From positions 1 through 44,040 of the forward strand of contig SVFJ01000021.1 of the NCBI GenBank assembly GCA_015056925.1: DNA of 44,040 nt, in the 5' to 3' direction. Source of the DNA: Lachnospiraceae bacterium. Lineage in GTDB: Bacteria > Bacillota > Clostridia > Lachnospirales > Lachnospiraceae. Both the position numbers and the translations under genes were made by a program. Numbering within the stretch: the first letter of the stretch is position 1; each line of letters begins with the position of its first letter. The notes below the pieces were generated by a model. The model was not told where the DNA came from. It made no database searches and saw nothing but the letters and a program-made list of their open reading frames with translations. This document shows, piece after piece, positions 18,419 to 26,778 of the stretch.

Positions 18419-18452
18419 GAATTAATATTCGTTATTGATACTTAGAGCTATT
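18419..18452 (+). repeat. Module-border repeat, copy 1
   Basis: 34 bases, of which 30 match the sequence following immunity gene 2 (19219-19252); both contain GATACTTAGAGCTATT (the last 14 bases identical). It sits exactly at the left border of the orphan toxin-tail fragment, so it looks like the junction of a duplicated module. Confidence 0.8.
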
Positions 18453-18464
18453 TAAGTTCTTGAA

Positions 18465-18617
18465 ATGTCTCGGAAACATGGCGATAATTTTGTGGAAATC
18501 TTTTTAAAGTATAGTGCTTTATTACAAACAATAACAATTTTAGATAACGATATTGTTAAATTGATAGATGGAATGAGAGAGGTGGCACGTAAATATGGAT
18601 TCGAACCTAAATTTTGA
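18465..18617 (+). pseudogene. Orphan, internally deleted toxin C-terminus
   Basis: An open frame of 50 codons. Its first part, KHGDNFVEIFLKYS, matches residues ~1407-1420 of the full toxin (KHGDSFVEIFLKYS). Its last part, MREVARKYGFEPKF, matches the toxin's final 14 residues (IREVARRYGFEPKF). The intervening ~160 residues, including the HHIFP motif, are gone. It has no signal peptide or ribosome site and cannot be a working toxin, but its 3' end still overlaps the start of immunity gene 2. It is the typical scar of a displaced toxin tip kept with its immunity gene. Confidence 0.88.
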
Positions 18618-19206
18618 TGAGTTGTATGCAGTTATGCTAAAAATAACAGGTGCACAGTTTATGGCGATGCCGAAGAATCATAAGGAGGTTTCTTTAGATG
18701 AGTTGCGCGGATATCTGGAAGGAAAGTTCCCGAATGGAAAACCAATAGAGTTCATACAAACATCAGGAAATGCAGCTAGGAAACCAGACCTAATTATTCC
18801 GAGTTCTTTGGGATGGACATTGTATCATAAAAATTTGATTCAACTATTTGCAGAAAAGGGGTTTACTGGTTGGGAGTCTTATCCAGTAAAAGTTTTTTGC
18901 AAAAATGGCGAGGTGAATGAGGATTACCATGCGTTTAGTGTCAAAGGAGTATGCGGTCATTATGATGTGAAGAGAAGTGAAATAATTGATTATACGGCAG
19001 ACAATGGTGGATTTATCTTGCGTGAAAAGAGATATCTTGGAATGTATTTTGATTCGAAGTCATGGGATGGTACAGATATTTTTATGATGGAGAATACAAC
19101 AAGAATTATTGTAACAGAACCGGTAATGCAGGAACTTAAAAGGCGGAAAGCAAAAGTTAATATGACGAGGTTATCGGAACAACTCCTGCTAGATAAAGTT
19201 GAGTAA
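18595..19206 (+). CDS. Immunity protein 2, paralogue linked to an orphan toxin tail
   Basis: 203 residues, the same length as immunity protein 1 and gapless against it. The central and C-terminal part is most alike (47 of 60 identical over residues 91-150), while the N-terminal 90 residues are about half identical, which suggests that the N-terminal half carries specificity. The start ATG 18595 overlaps the remnant toxin frame, with GAGGTGG about 11 bases upstream as for copy 1. It follows an upstream terminator, so expression may need its own promoter or read-through. Likely role: protection against a related toxin variant once encoded here or made by neighbours. Confidence 0.8.
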   Translation: MDSNLNFDELYAVMLKITGAQFMAMPKNHKEVSLDELRGYLEGKFPNGKPIEFIQTSGNAARKPDLIIPSSLGWTLYHKNLIQLFAEKGFTGWESYPVKVFCKNGEVNEDYHAFSVKGVCGHYDVKRSEIIDYTADNGGFILREKRYLGMYFDSKSWDGTDIFMMENTTRIIVTEPVMQELKRRKAKVNMTRLSEQLLLDKVE

Positions 19207-19218
19207 AGTATATGGATT

Positions 19219-19252
19219 GAATAAATATTTGCTATGGATACTTAGAGCTATT
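19219..19252 (+). repeat. Module-border repeat, copy 2
   Basis: Matches 18419-18452 at 30 of 34 bases. The 18 bases at the end of each immunity gene and just after (GTTGAGTAAAGTATATGG) are also shared, so the duplicated unit runs from the toxin tail through the immunity gene to this tail. Confidence 0.8.
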
Positions 19253-19272
19253 GCAAGAAGGATGAATTATCC

Positions 19273-19302
19273 TTTGATGCTATGGCTCCTTTTTGTTATA
19301 CT
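19273..19302 (+). promoter_or_regulatory. Weak promoter candidate for the nucleoside phosphorylase
   Basis: TTTGAT (19273-19278), 18 bases, TATACT (19297-19302), 35 bases before the ATG at 19338. The -35 is poor. Confidence 0.4.
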
Positions 19303-19337
19303 ATATTATAGAGAATGTAATACTAGGGGGAATAGGC

Positions 19338-20645
19338 ATGAGAATGTATGATTTAATCATAAAAAAGCGAAATGGTGGAGTTCTGAGTAATGATGAAATT
19401 ATTTATATGATAAATGAATATACATCTGGTAATATTCCTGATTACCAGATGTCTGCTATGATGATGGCAATTTTCTTCCGGGGGATGACGGAGGATGAGA
19501 CGCTTGCACTTACCATGGCGATGGCACATAGTGGCGACATGCTGGACCTGAGTGATATTCGTGGAATTAAGGTTGATAAGCATTCAACAGGAGGTGTCGG
19601 TGATAAGACTTCGCTTGCATTGACTCCGATGGTGGCAGCATTGGGAGTTCCTGTTGCAAAGATGAGTGGTAGAGGCTTAGGGCATACAGGAGGAACCATA
19701 GATAAGCTTGAAAGTTTTGAGGGTTTTTCGACAGGGATTAGCGAAGAGCAGTTTAAGGAAAATGTGAATCGTGTTGGTGTTTCTATCATGGGACAGACGG
19801 CGGACTTGGCACCGGCAGATAAGAAATTATATGCGTTGCGAGATGTTACTGCAACGGTAGATAATATGTCATTGATTGCGTCATCAATTATGAGTAAGAA
19901 GCTCGCAGCGGGAGCTGATGCTATTGTGTTGGATGTTAAAACGGGTAGCGGTGCTTTTATGAAGACAGAGGAAGATTCCTTTGCTTTGGCAAAAGAAATG
20001 GTAAGGATTGGAAATGGTGCGGGCAGAAGAACAGTTGCGGTGATTTCTGATATGGACCAGCCATTAGGATATGCGGTAGGGAATGCATTGGAGGTAAAGG
20101 AAGCGATAGATACATTAAAGGGAAATGGTCCGAAGGACTTTATGGAGCTTTGTCTGACACTTGGTTCTTATATGGTGGTTGCGGCAAATAAGGCATCAAC
20201 AGTAGAAGAAGCAAGAGAGAAACTTGTGACAGTGATAGAGAATGGTAAGGCTTTGGAGAAACTGGCTGATTTTGTTGAAGCACAGGGTGGAAACAGAGAG
20301 CAGGTATATCATTCTGAAAGATTGCCAAAAGCAAGTATTGTTGAAGATATTCCGGCTCCAAAGACCGGATATATTGAAAAAATAATTTGTGATGAGATTG
20401 GGATTTGTTCTCTTATACTGGGTGGAGGAAGAGAGACAAAGGAGAGTGAGATTGATTTGTCAGTTGGTCTCGTGTTAAAAAAGAAGGTGGGTGATTATAT
20501 TTCGGAAGGGGAAGCACTTGCCGAAATACACGCTAATGATAGGGAAAAGCTGGAAGCTGCAAAGCGAAGATTCCTTGCGGCATATCATATAAGTGATAAT
20601 GCTGTCGCAAAGAAAAAGCTGATAAAAGGCATTGTAACAGAATAA
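19338..20645 (+). CDS. pdp: Pyrimidine-nucleoside (thymidine) phosphorylase
   Basis: A 435-residue enzyme cleaving thymidine, deoxyuridine or uridine with phosphate to base and (deoxy)ribose-1-phosphate. The signature [20 protein letters not shown] and the substrate loop [17 protein letters not shown] are intact, and the C-terminal alpha/beta domain is complete. The frame is open further upstream, but AGGGGGA at 19325-19331 and the family start [14 protein letters not shown] fix ATG 19338. Length fits Firmicutes Pdp/DeoA (430-440). It stands alone between the toxin islet and a terminator. Whether it prefers thymidine only (deoA) or also uridine (pdp) cannot be told from sequence. Confidence 0.95.
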   Translation: MRMYDLIIKKRNGGVLSNDEIIYMINEYTSGNIPDYQMSAMMMAIFFRGMTEDETLALTMAMAHSGDMLDLSDIRGIKVDKHSTGGVGDKTSLALTPMVAALGVPVAKMSGRGLGHTGGTIDKLESFEGFSTGISEEQFKENVNRVGVSIMGQTADLAPADKKLYALRDVTATVDNMSLIASSIMSKKLAAGADAIVLDVKTGSGAFMKTEEDSFALAKEMVRIGNGAGRRTVAVISDMDQPLGYAVGNALEVKEAIDTLKGNGPKDFMELCLTLGSYMVVAANKASTVEEAREKLVTVIENGKALEKLADFVEAQGGNREQVYHSERLPKASIVEDIPAPKTGYIEKIICDEIGICSLILGGGRETKESEIDLSVGLVLKKKVGDYISEGEALAEIHANDREKLEAAKRRFLAAYHISDNAVAKKKLIKGIVTE

Positions 20646-20656
20646 TCGGCATACAA

Positions 20657-20686
20657 TGGAGTGTGGAATTTCTACACTCCATTTTT
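20657..20686 (+). terminator. Rho-independent terminator after pdp
   Basis: Arms TGGAGTGT and ACACTCCA, then TTTTTAT. Confidence 0.87.
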
Positions 20687-20757
20687 ATATGATGTAGTCT
20701 GCAAAGCCGGAGTACATTTACATCATGGAGGAGATAGGGAGATGAGGATGATATTGT

Positions 20758-21039
20758 ATGAAAAAACCGGAAAATCTTAGTATAAGTGAGCGTTTCGCCG
20801 ATACATTTGCACTTCCAAAGGATTTGATTGCAAATGAAACGCTTATACATATGATAGGTGGCAAGGATTTATATATAGAAAACTATAAGGGAATTCTGGC
20901 ATATTCAGGTTGTGAAATTGTGATTAAGGGGTATTGCTGTAAAATTGTGATTTGTGGCAGATGCTTGTCAATTGCTTATTATTCGGACGAGGATATGAAA
21001 GTTTCAGGAGTGGTTCAGGAAGTGAAGATAATGAAATAA
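20758..21039 (+). CDS. yqfC: Sporulation protein YqfC (YabP/YqfC family)
   Basis: A 93-residue YabP/YqfC-fold protein: MKKPENLSISERFADTF, then LPKDLI, the glycine-turn ENYKGILAYS and IVICGRCLSIAYYSDEDM, all hallmarks of YqfC. Family members are small sporulation-stage proteins; YqfC lies beside YqfD in spore formers. GAGG at 20743-20748 precedes ATG 20758 with about ten bases. It is the first gene of the run yqfC-yqfD-phoH-HD-ybeY, the same order as in Bacillus. Confidence 0.88.
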   Translation: MKKPENLSISERFADTFALPKDLIANETLIHMIGGKDLYIENYKGILAYSGCEIVIKGYCCKIVICGRCLSIAYYSDEDMKVSGVVQEVKIMK

Positions 21040-21054
21040 AGTTGAGGTGTAAGC

Positions 21055-22314
21055 TTGGTACATAGATTAAGATATTACATAAAAGGTTATGTAAGGGTGC
21101 TGTTAAAGGGGAATGAAATTCTTAGATTTTTTAATATGTGTAAGAGTCATGGGATTCTTTTGAGAAATATTACACATGAGGAGGAAGGGGTGTGCTGTGA
21201 TGTCTTTATAAAGGATTTGTTTTCGGTACGGCCATTGCTTAAGAAAACTTGTACGAGAATGAAGGTAGTAAAGAAGGTCGGAGTCCCTTTCTTATTGCAG
21301 AAGTTAAGAGAGCGGCTGTGTTTTTGCTTGTGCCTTTTTGGATGTCTGGTTCTGTTGAATGCGGTAGATGGCTATGTATGGGCAATTGAGTATATAGGAA
21401 ACAGTCGGATTAGTAATGATGAGTTAAAGGATTTTATAGAGCTTCAAAATATATATTATGGAATGCCAAAAGAAGATTTGCAAATGGAGGAATTAGAAAA
21501 AAATCTAAGGAAGGAATTCCCGATTGTAACGTGGACATCTATCTATTTGGAGGGTACGAAACTTTGTGTAGAAATAAAGGAAAATAATATAAATCAATAT
21601 GAGGAGGAAATGGTGTCGGTTGGAAGTAATCTTGTTGCGACAGAGGCAGGAACAATTACATCGATTATAACAAGAAGCGGAGTTCCTAAGGTGAAAGCAG
21701 GAGATGCAGTGGAAGAGGGACAAATATTAGTTGAAGGACTTGTGCCGGTATACGATGAAGCACTCACTGTGATTGACTATCAGGTCTATGACGCGGATGC
21801 GGATGTTTATTTGAATACAATGATACCCTATTCGGACCATGTTGAACGAAGTTATTCTGTCATGGAATATACAGGAAGAGTACAAAATTGTTTTTTTATG
21901 GAAGCAGGAGGCAAACGCTATGAGATACCTGGTTTTATGAAAAATTTTGAATTATACGAAAAAATCTCTCAAAAATGGCAATCCTCAATATTAAAAGATA
22001 TTTATTTGCCCTTTTTTTATGGAACAGTTGTCTATAAAGAATATCAGTTATGTTATCTGGAACATGATTCAAATGAGTTGGAAACTATATTGCATAATAA
22101 TTTTCGACATTTTATGGAAACTTTAGAGGGAAAAGGGGTTCAAATTATTGAAAAAAATGTTAAAATAAGTAATGATACAGAAAGTATGTATTTAAAGGGT
22201 GAACTCCTTGTAAATAAAAAAACAGGAGCAAGGGGAGCAATTGATTCAGTTCTTTTAGAATCGCTTGCAGATAAGGATATATTGGAAGGTGCATCAGATG
22301 CACAGGAGGAGTAA
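21055..22314 (+). CDS. yqfD: Sporulation protein YqfD
   Basis: A 419-residue membrane protein. One strong transmembrane helix is visible at about residues 88-108 (LCFCLCLFGCLVLLNAVDGYV). After it comes the extracytoplasmic beta region with VWAIEYIGNSRISNDELKDF and the turn AGTITSIITRSGVPKVKAGD. Start is TTG at 21055 behind GAGGTG (five-base spacing), 15 bases after yqfC. YqfD acts in the mother-cell/forespore envelope during spore formation; the molecular activity is unknown. The length is normal for the family (~400). Confidence 0.88.
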   Translation: MVHRLRYYIKGYVRVLLKGNEILRFFNMCKSHGILLRNITHEEEGVCCDVFIKDLFSVRPLLKKTCTRMKVVKKVGVPFLLQKLRERLCFCLCLFGCLVLLNAVDGYVWAIEYIGNSRISNDELKDFIELQNIYYGMPKEDLQMEELEKNLRKEFPIVTWTSIYLEGTKLCVEIKENNINQYEEEMVSVGSNLVATEAGTITSIITRSGVPKVKAGDAVEEGQILVEGLVPVYDEALTVIDYQVYDADADVYLNTMIPYSDHVERSYSVMEYTGRVQNCFFMEAGGKRYEIPGFMKNFELYEKISQKWQSSILKDIYLPFFYGTVVYKEYQLCYLEHDSNELETILHNNFRHFMETLEGKGVQIIEKNVKISNDTESMYLKGELLVNKKTGARGAIDSVLLESLADKDILEGASDAQEE

Positions 22315-22317
22315 GAA

Positions 22318-23340
22318 GTGGGAGATTATCAGGTTGGAATGCAGATAGCAGCTGAACATATGCAGAATATTTTTGGCGGCTATGATACCTATGTTAAGAA
22401 GATAGAGGATGATTTGGATGTTATCATTACGGATAGAAATGGCGAGGTTCGCATTACAGGTGAGCAGGAAGCTGTGAAGAAGGCAGTAAAGCTGATGCAG
22501 GACCTTGTAGAGCTTTCAAAGCGCGGCAATCAGATACAGGAACAGAATGTAAATTATGGTTTAGAGCTTGCAAAAGAAGATGACGACCAGTCTTTGCTGG
22601 ATATTGATACAGAGTGTATATGTCATAGTATCAGTGGAAAGCCGATTAAGCCAAAGACTAAGGGACAGCTTGATTATATCAATGCGATTCGTAAGAATAT
22701 GATTGTATTTGGACTTGGACCGGCAGGAACAGGTAAGACTTATCTTGCCATGGCGATGGCGATTACAGCGTTTAAGAACCATGAGGTGGAGAGAATTATT
22801 CTGACTCGTCCGGCGATTGAAGCAGGAGAGAAGTTGGGATTTCTGCCGGGAGATTTACAGAGTAAGGTAGACCCCTATTTAAGACCATTATATGATGCCT
22901 TATATCAGATTATGGGAGCAGACAGCTTTCAGAAGAATATGGAAAAGGGGTTGATTGAGGTTGCGCCATTAGCTTATATGCGAGGACGAACCTTAGATAA
23001 TGCCTATATCATATTGGATGAGGCACAGAATACGACACCTGCGCAGATGAAGATGTTTTTGACACGTATCGGCTTTGGTTCCAAGGTTATTATTACAGGT
23101 GATGCGTCTCAGAAGGATTTGGCAGTGGGCACACAGTCCGGTTTGGATGTGGCAGAGAAGGTCTTAGGTAAGATTAATGATATTGCTTTTATCCGCATGA
23201 CGAGCAGAGATGTTGTAAGACATCCATTGGTACAAAAGATTGTTAAGGCTTATGAGGTATATGAGAGTAATGAACTGAAGAAGCAGTCAAGAGGCCAGGA
23301 AAGCTTTTCGAAAGCCGGACGTAATAAGAAACCAAGATAA
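22318..23340 (+). CDS. phoH: PhoH-like ATPase (YbeZ type)
   Basis: A 340-residue cytosolic P-loop protein. A KH-like N-terminal part (1-80) precedes Walker A GPAGTGKT (134-141), and Walker B is YIILDEAQNTTPAQMKMFLTR. Start is GTG 22318 behind GGAGGAG, three bases after yqfD. Family members work with YbeY in RNA and ribosome metabolism; ybeY lies two genes downstream. The last ~25 residues are a basic, low-complexity tail. Confidence 0.93.
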   Translation: MGDYQVGMQIAAEHMQNIFGGYDTYVKKIEDDLDVIITDRNGEVRITGEQEAVKKAVKLMQDLVELSKRGNQIQEQNVNYGLELAKEDDDQSLLDIDTECICHSISGKPIKPKTKGQLDYINAIRKNMIVFGLGPAGTGKTYLAMAMAITAFKNHEVERIILTRPAIEAGEKLGFLPGDLQSKVDPYLRPLYDALYQIMGADSFQKNMEKGLIEVAPLAYMRGRTLDNAYIILDEAQNTTPAQMKMFLTRIGFGSKVIITGDASQKDLAVGTQSGLDVAEKVLGKINDIAFIRMTSRDVVRHPLVQKIVKAYEVYESNELKKQSRGQESFSKAGRNKKPR

Positions 23341-23356
23341 AAGGGGTATATAACTG

Positions 23357-24559
23357 ATGAAGAAGGAAGAAGCAAAATGGCTTAAGGTTGTATGGATGAT
23401 TTTGCTGCTTGTAGTGTCTGTGGTATTAACAGCAGGAGCAGCATATCTGTACGGTAAGACATTTCGAGATATATTTTTGCTTTTTATAGTGACAACAGCA
23501 TGTTATGGAGCTGTGATTTTTTCGTTTGTGCAGTCCTATGTATTAGGTAAGCTGCATTATGAGAATGGTAAGCATTTTGGCAGGTTTGCGATTCTGTTTA
23601 TGATAGGTGTTGGAGCAAGCTGTGCATTTCCGCTTCTACCTACCAGTGGTTGGGTATTTGCAGTATTTGCATTGGCATTTACCTTGTTTTCCAATACTGC
23701 AACAGGCATGATTGCATATGCAGGTGTTTTGGGTCTGTGTGTGTATTTGGCAAATGCTAATATACTGACGTTTTTGATGTATTTTCTACTGGGGGCAATA
23801 TTTGCGGTTCTTTTTGAGCATTTGGATGAGAACTTCAAGACAGGAAGCTCTATGTTTGTTGCTGTACTGTTATATGCCTGCTCGTTGATAGGAAGTGTGG
23901 TATTCCAGAGTACAGGAGCTTTGGATTTTGAACAGTTTATGATGCCGATTATTAATATTTTTATTACCTTTATTTTGGTAATGTTTGTTTTGCGATTATA
24001 TTGCGCAAAGGGTATTGATAAGGAAAAGGGACGTTATCTGGATATTAATGACCAGGAGTTTGCTTTGATTGCAAAGTATAAGGAACTGGATGAAGCGGCA
24101 TATTACAATGCCATTCATACAGCATATTTTGCAGAGAAGATAGCACGTACACTTCATATGGATGTGGATGTAGCAAAGGCCGGGGCATATTATCATAAGA
24201 TTATGGTGTTGGAGTGCAAGAATGAGGAGAAATCATTGGAGGAGCTTTGTAAGCAGTATAAGTTTCCGCCGATGGCACAGCGTATCTTGCAAGAATACAT
24301 TCATAAGACAGAGAAGATTCGAATGAGAGAAACAGCAGCTGTGTTATTGGCAGATGCGGTAGTGTCGTCAATTACATATTTGTCGGCAAAAGAGCAGAAA
24401 ACAGATGTAGACTATGGTAAGATTGCGGGGGCAATTATGAAGCGTAAGATAGACACCGGAGTCTTGAACCATAGTGAATTATCCCTTCGCGATATCCGCG
24501 AGATGGAGAAAATATTTACAGGAGAGAAGCTGTATTATGACTTTTTACGTAGAGAATGA
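23357..24559 (+). CDS. Degenerate, shortened PgpH-type 7TM-HD protein
   Basis: A 400-residue protein in the position of the c-di-AMP phosphodiesterase PgpH. PgpH is ~700 residues with an extracytoplasmic domain; here that domain is absent. The N-terminal half carries about seven hydrophobic helices (to ~residue 220). The HD half keeps the helical frame (AYYNAIHTAYFAEKIART) but the usual first metal His aligns with N251, and the HD doublet reads H280-K281, so metal binding is probably lost. The later NHH-type motif is also missing. Predicted: a non-catalytic sensor or binding protein. It overlaps ybeY by 23 bases. PgpH is known to hydrolyse c-di-AMP; loss of that activity is inferred. Confidence 0.8.
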   Translation: MKKEEAKWLKVVWMILLLVVSVVLTAGAAYLYGKTFRDIFLLFIVTTACYGAVIFSFVQSYVLGKLHYENGKHFGRFAILFMIGVGASCAFPLLPTSGWVFAVFALAFTLFSNTATGMIAYAGVLGLCVYLANANILTFLMYFLLGAIFAVLFEHLDENFKTGSSMFVAVLLYACSLIGSVVFQSTGALDFEQFMMPIINIFITFILVMFVLRLYCAKGIDKEKGRYLDINDQEFALIAKYKELDEAAYYNAIHTAYFAEKIARTLHMDVDVAKAGAYYHKIMVLECKNEEKSLEELCKQYKFPPMAQRILQEYIHKTEKIRMRETAAVLLADAVVSSITYLSAKEQKTDVDYGKIAGAIMKRKIDTGVLNHSELSLRDIREMEKIFTGEKLYYDFLRRE

Positions 24560-25034
24560 GTGTGAAAAAGAGCTTCCGTTTCATGTGGAAGAGGTAGTTG
24601 AGAAAGTAATTAATCAGGCATTGGATAGTGAGGACTGTCCTTATGAGGTGATGGTATCGGTTACCCTTACGGATAATGAAGGGATTCATCAGCTGAATAA
24701 GGAGTTTCGAGATATTGACAGACCTACAGATGTTTTGTCATTTCCTAATGTTGATTATGAGGCTCCGGCTGATTTTAGCGGTATTGAGGATTATGTTGAG
24801 GACTATTTTGACCCGGAGACAGGTGAGCTTTGTCTTGGTGATATTGTAGTTTCTGTTGATAAGGTATATGAGCAGGCAGAAAGCTATGGGCATGCACCAC
24901 TTAGAGAGTTTGCTTTTTTAGTGGCTCATAGTATGCTTCATCTGCTTGGATATGACCATATGGAAGAAGAGGAAGCAAAGGTAATGGAACGTAAGCAGGA
25001 GGAGATTCTGACTGTTCTTGGCATTACCAGATAG
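24537..25034 (+). CDS. ybeY: Endoribonuclease YbeY
   Basis: A 165-residue zinc-dependent RNase for 16S rRNA 3'-end maturation and ribosome quality control. The zinc motif HSMLHLLGYDH (H-x3-H-x5-H) is intact, as are FRDIDRPTDVLSFP and LGDIVVSVDKV. Start is ATG 24537 inside the end of the preceding gene, with GGAGAG about 11 bases upstream; the reading frame extends to 24474 but that start has no support. In Bacillus dgkA, cdd and era usually follow; here a flippase follows. Confidence 0.94.
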   Translation: MTFYVENECEKELPFHVEEVVEKVINQALDSEDCPYEVMVSVTLTDNEGIHQLNKEFRDIDRPTDVLSFPNVDYEAPADFSGIEDYVEDYFDPETGELCLGDIVVSVDKVYEQAESYGHAPLREFAFLVAHSMLHLLGYDHMEEEEAKVMERKQEEILTVLGITR

Positions 25035-25062
25035 TAGATTTTGCAGAAGGAGACATAGTGGG

Positions 25063-26700
25063 GTGAGTATGAAAAAGAAAAATAATTTAGTCCTACAAGG
25101 CAGTATTCTTGCAATAGCAGGTATTATTGCCAGATTGATTGGTCTTCTTAGAAGAATTCCATTAACGAATATTATCGGAAATGTAGGTAATTCATATTAT
25201 TCAACAGCATATGCAATTTACAATATTATGCTGATTATATCTTCATACAGTTTACCGCTTGCGGTTTCTAAGTTAGTATCAGCTAGATTATCAAAGCATC
25301 AATACAAAAATGCACAAAAGGCTTTTTATTGTGCAATGGCTTTTGCGATAGTTTCCGGAGGAAGTGCATTTGCAGCAGTAGAAATATTTGCAGACTGGAT
25401 TGCTAATCAATTTGTGATGACCCCGATGAGTGCAATGGCGCTTAAGGTATTAGGGCCTGCGTTATTGATTGTATCTGTTATGGGAGTATTCAGAGGCTAT
25501 TTTCAGGGTATTGGAACTATGATGCCGACAGCGGTATCGCAGATTATTGAGCAGATTTTTGTAGTGATAGTTAGTCTTGCAGGTGCCATGGTGCTCTTTG
25601 GAAGGGGCGAAAAGGTAGGTGCGCTTCTTCATAATGAGAATTATGCACCGGCATATGGTGCAGCTGGTGCGTCGCTTGGACCGGTTGTAGGAGCGATTGT
25701 TGGACTTGGATTCCTGGTGCTTGTCTATATGGCATATCGGCCTAAGGTAAAGTATTTGGTGCGCAAGGATGTGAATTCCAAAGAAGAAAGCTATAGCACA
25801 GTTTTGCGTATTATGTTATTGACGATTGTACCAGTGCTATTAAGTACTACAGTATATAATATTAGTGAATTTATTGATATTAGAATTTATAATCAGGTAA
25901 TGATTGAAAAAGGCTTTGCAGAGGTTAAGGATGATTATTGGGGTGTGTATACAGGCCAATATAAAATTTTAATTAATGTACCTTTAGCACTTGCAAATGC
26001 GATGTGTTCTTCAGTGGTTCCTGTTTTAACGGGACTATTGGTGAAAAGTCAGTTAAAGGATATTGAGCAGAAAATTAATCAGGCAATGCGTTTTACCATG
26101 ATGATAACCATACCGAGTGCAGTGGGACTTGCGGTGCTTGCAAGTCCGATTATTAGCATGCTTTTCCCTGATAAGGGTGATTTAGCAGTTAATTTTCTAC
26201 AGATTGGTTCTATATCGGTTGTATTTTTGTCTATGTCAACATTGACAAATGGTGTATTACAAGGAATTAACAAGGTAAATGTGCCGGTTATTCATTCGGC
26301 AATCGCTTTGGTCATTCATGTTGCTGTTTTGTATCTGATGTTGCAGATGGATATGGGGATTGAAGGTGTTATATATTCTAATATTGTATTTGCGGTTATC
26401 ATGTGTGTCTTAAATGCATTGGCGATTCGCAGAGAAATCCATTTTCATCAGGAATGGGTTCGCACTTTTGTGATACCATTTGTAAGTGCATTGATTATGG
26501 GTGGTGTAATTTTGGGCTTAAGCAAGCTGTTGACACAATTTATGGGCAATATACTTTCTGTTATTGTATGTATTTTGGTGGGCGTGGTTGTTTACTTCGT
26601 AGCATTGATTCTTTTAAAGGGATTGACGGAGACAGATATGAAGAGCATGCCGGGAGGTAGAACGCTTCTCACCATTGCGAAGAAGTGTAAGCTCATGTAA
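25063..26700 (+). CDS. SpoVB/MurJ-type polysaccharide flippase (MATE-like superfamily)
   Basis: A 545-residue protein with about 14 hydrophobic helices, starting KNNLVLQGSILAIAGIIARLIGLLRRIPL, the usual N-terminal helix with a trailing basic GLLRRIP motif of oligosaccharide flippases. AAGGAGA at 25047-25053 lies nine bases before GTG 25063, better placed than ATG 25069, so I used GTG. The gene begins 28 bases after ybeY. SpoVB-like proteins act in spore cortex or lipid-linked precursor export; MurJ is the alternative. The sporulation neighbourhood favours SpoVB but does not prove it. Confidence 0.8.
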   Translation: MSMKKKNNLVLQGSILAIAGIIARLIGLLRRIPLTNIIGNVGNSYYSTAYAIYNIMLIISSYSLPLAVSKLVSARLSKHQYKNAQKAFYCAMAFAIVSGGSAFAAVEIFADWIANQFVMTPMSAMALKVLGPALLIVSVMGVFRGYFQGIGTMMPTAVSQIIEQIFVVIVSLAGAMVLFGRGEKVGALLHNENYAPAYGAAGASLGPVVGAIVGLGFLVLVYMAYRPKVKYLVRKDVNSKEESYSTVLRIMLLTIVPVLLSTTVYNISEFIDIRIYNQVMIEKGFAEVKDDYWGVYTGQYKILINVPLALANAMCSSVVPVLTGLLVKSQLKDIEQKINQAMRFTMMITIPSAVGLAVLASPIISMLFPDKGDLAVNFLQIGSISVVFLSMSTLTNGVLQGINKVNVPVIHSAIALVIHVAVLYLMLQMDMGIEGVIYSNIVFAVIMCVLNALAIRREIHFHQEWVRTFVIPFVSALIMGGVILGLSKLLTQFMGNILSVIVCILVGVVVYFVALILLKGLTETDMKSMPGGRTLLTIAKKCKLM

Positions 26701-26778
26701 TGATGTTTTTAATTGAATAAAATATGAAAAATAAGCTGATACTATGTTCGTAAGTTTACTAGAATAAGGAGACCGGTT

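Noticed and set aside
19259-19276. AAGGAT-GAATT-ATCCTT as a terminator after immunity gene 2
   Set aside because: The stem is only six pairs and no T-run follows.
19293-19337. Upstream extension of the nucleoside phosphorylase
   Set aside because: It overlaps the -10 region; the ribosome site and family start point to 19338.
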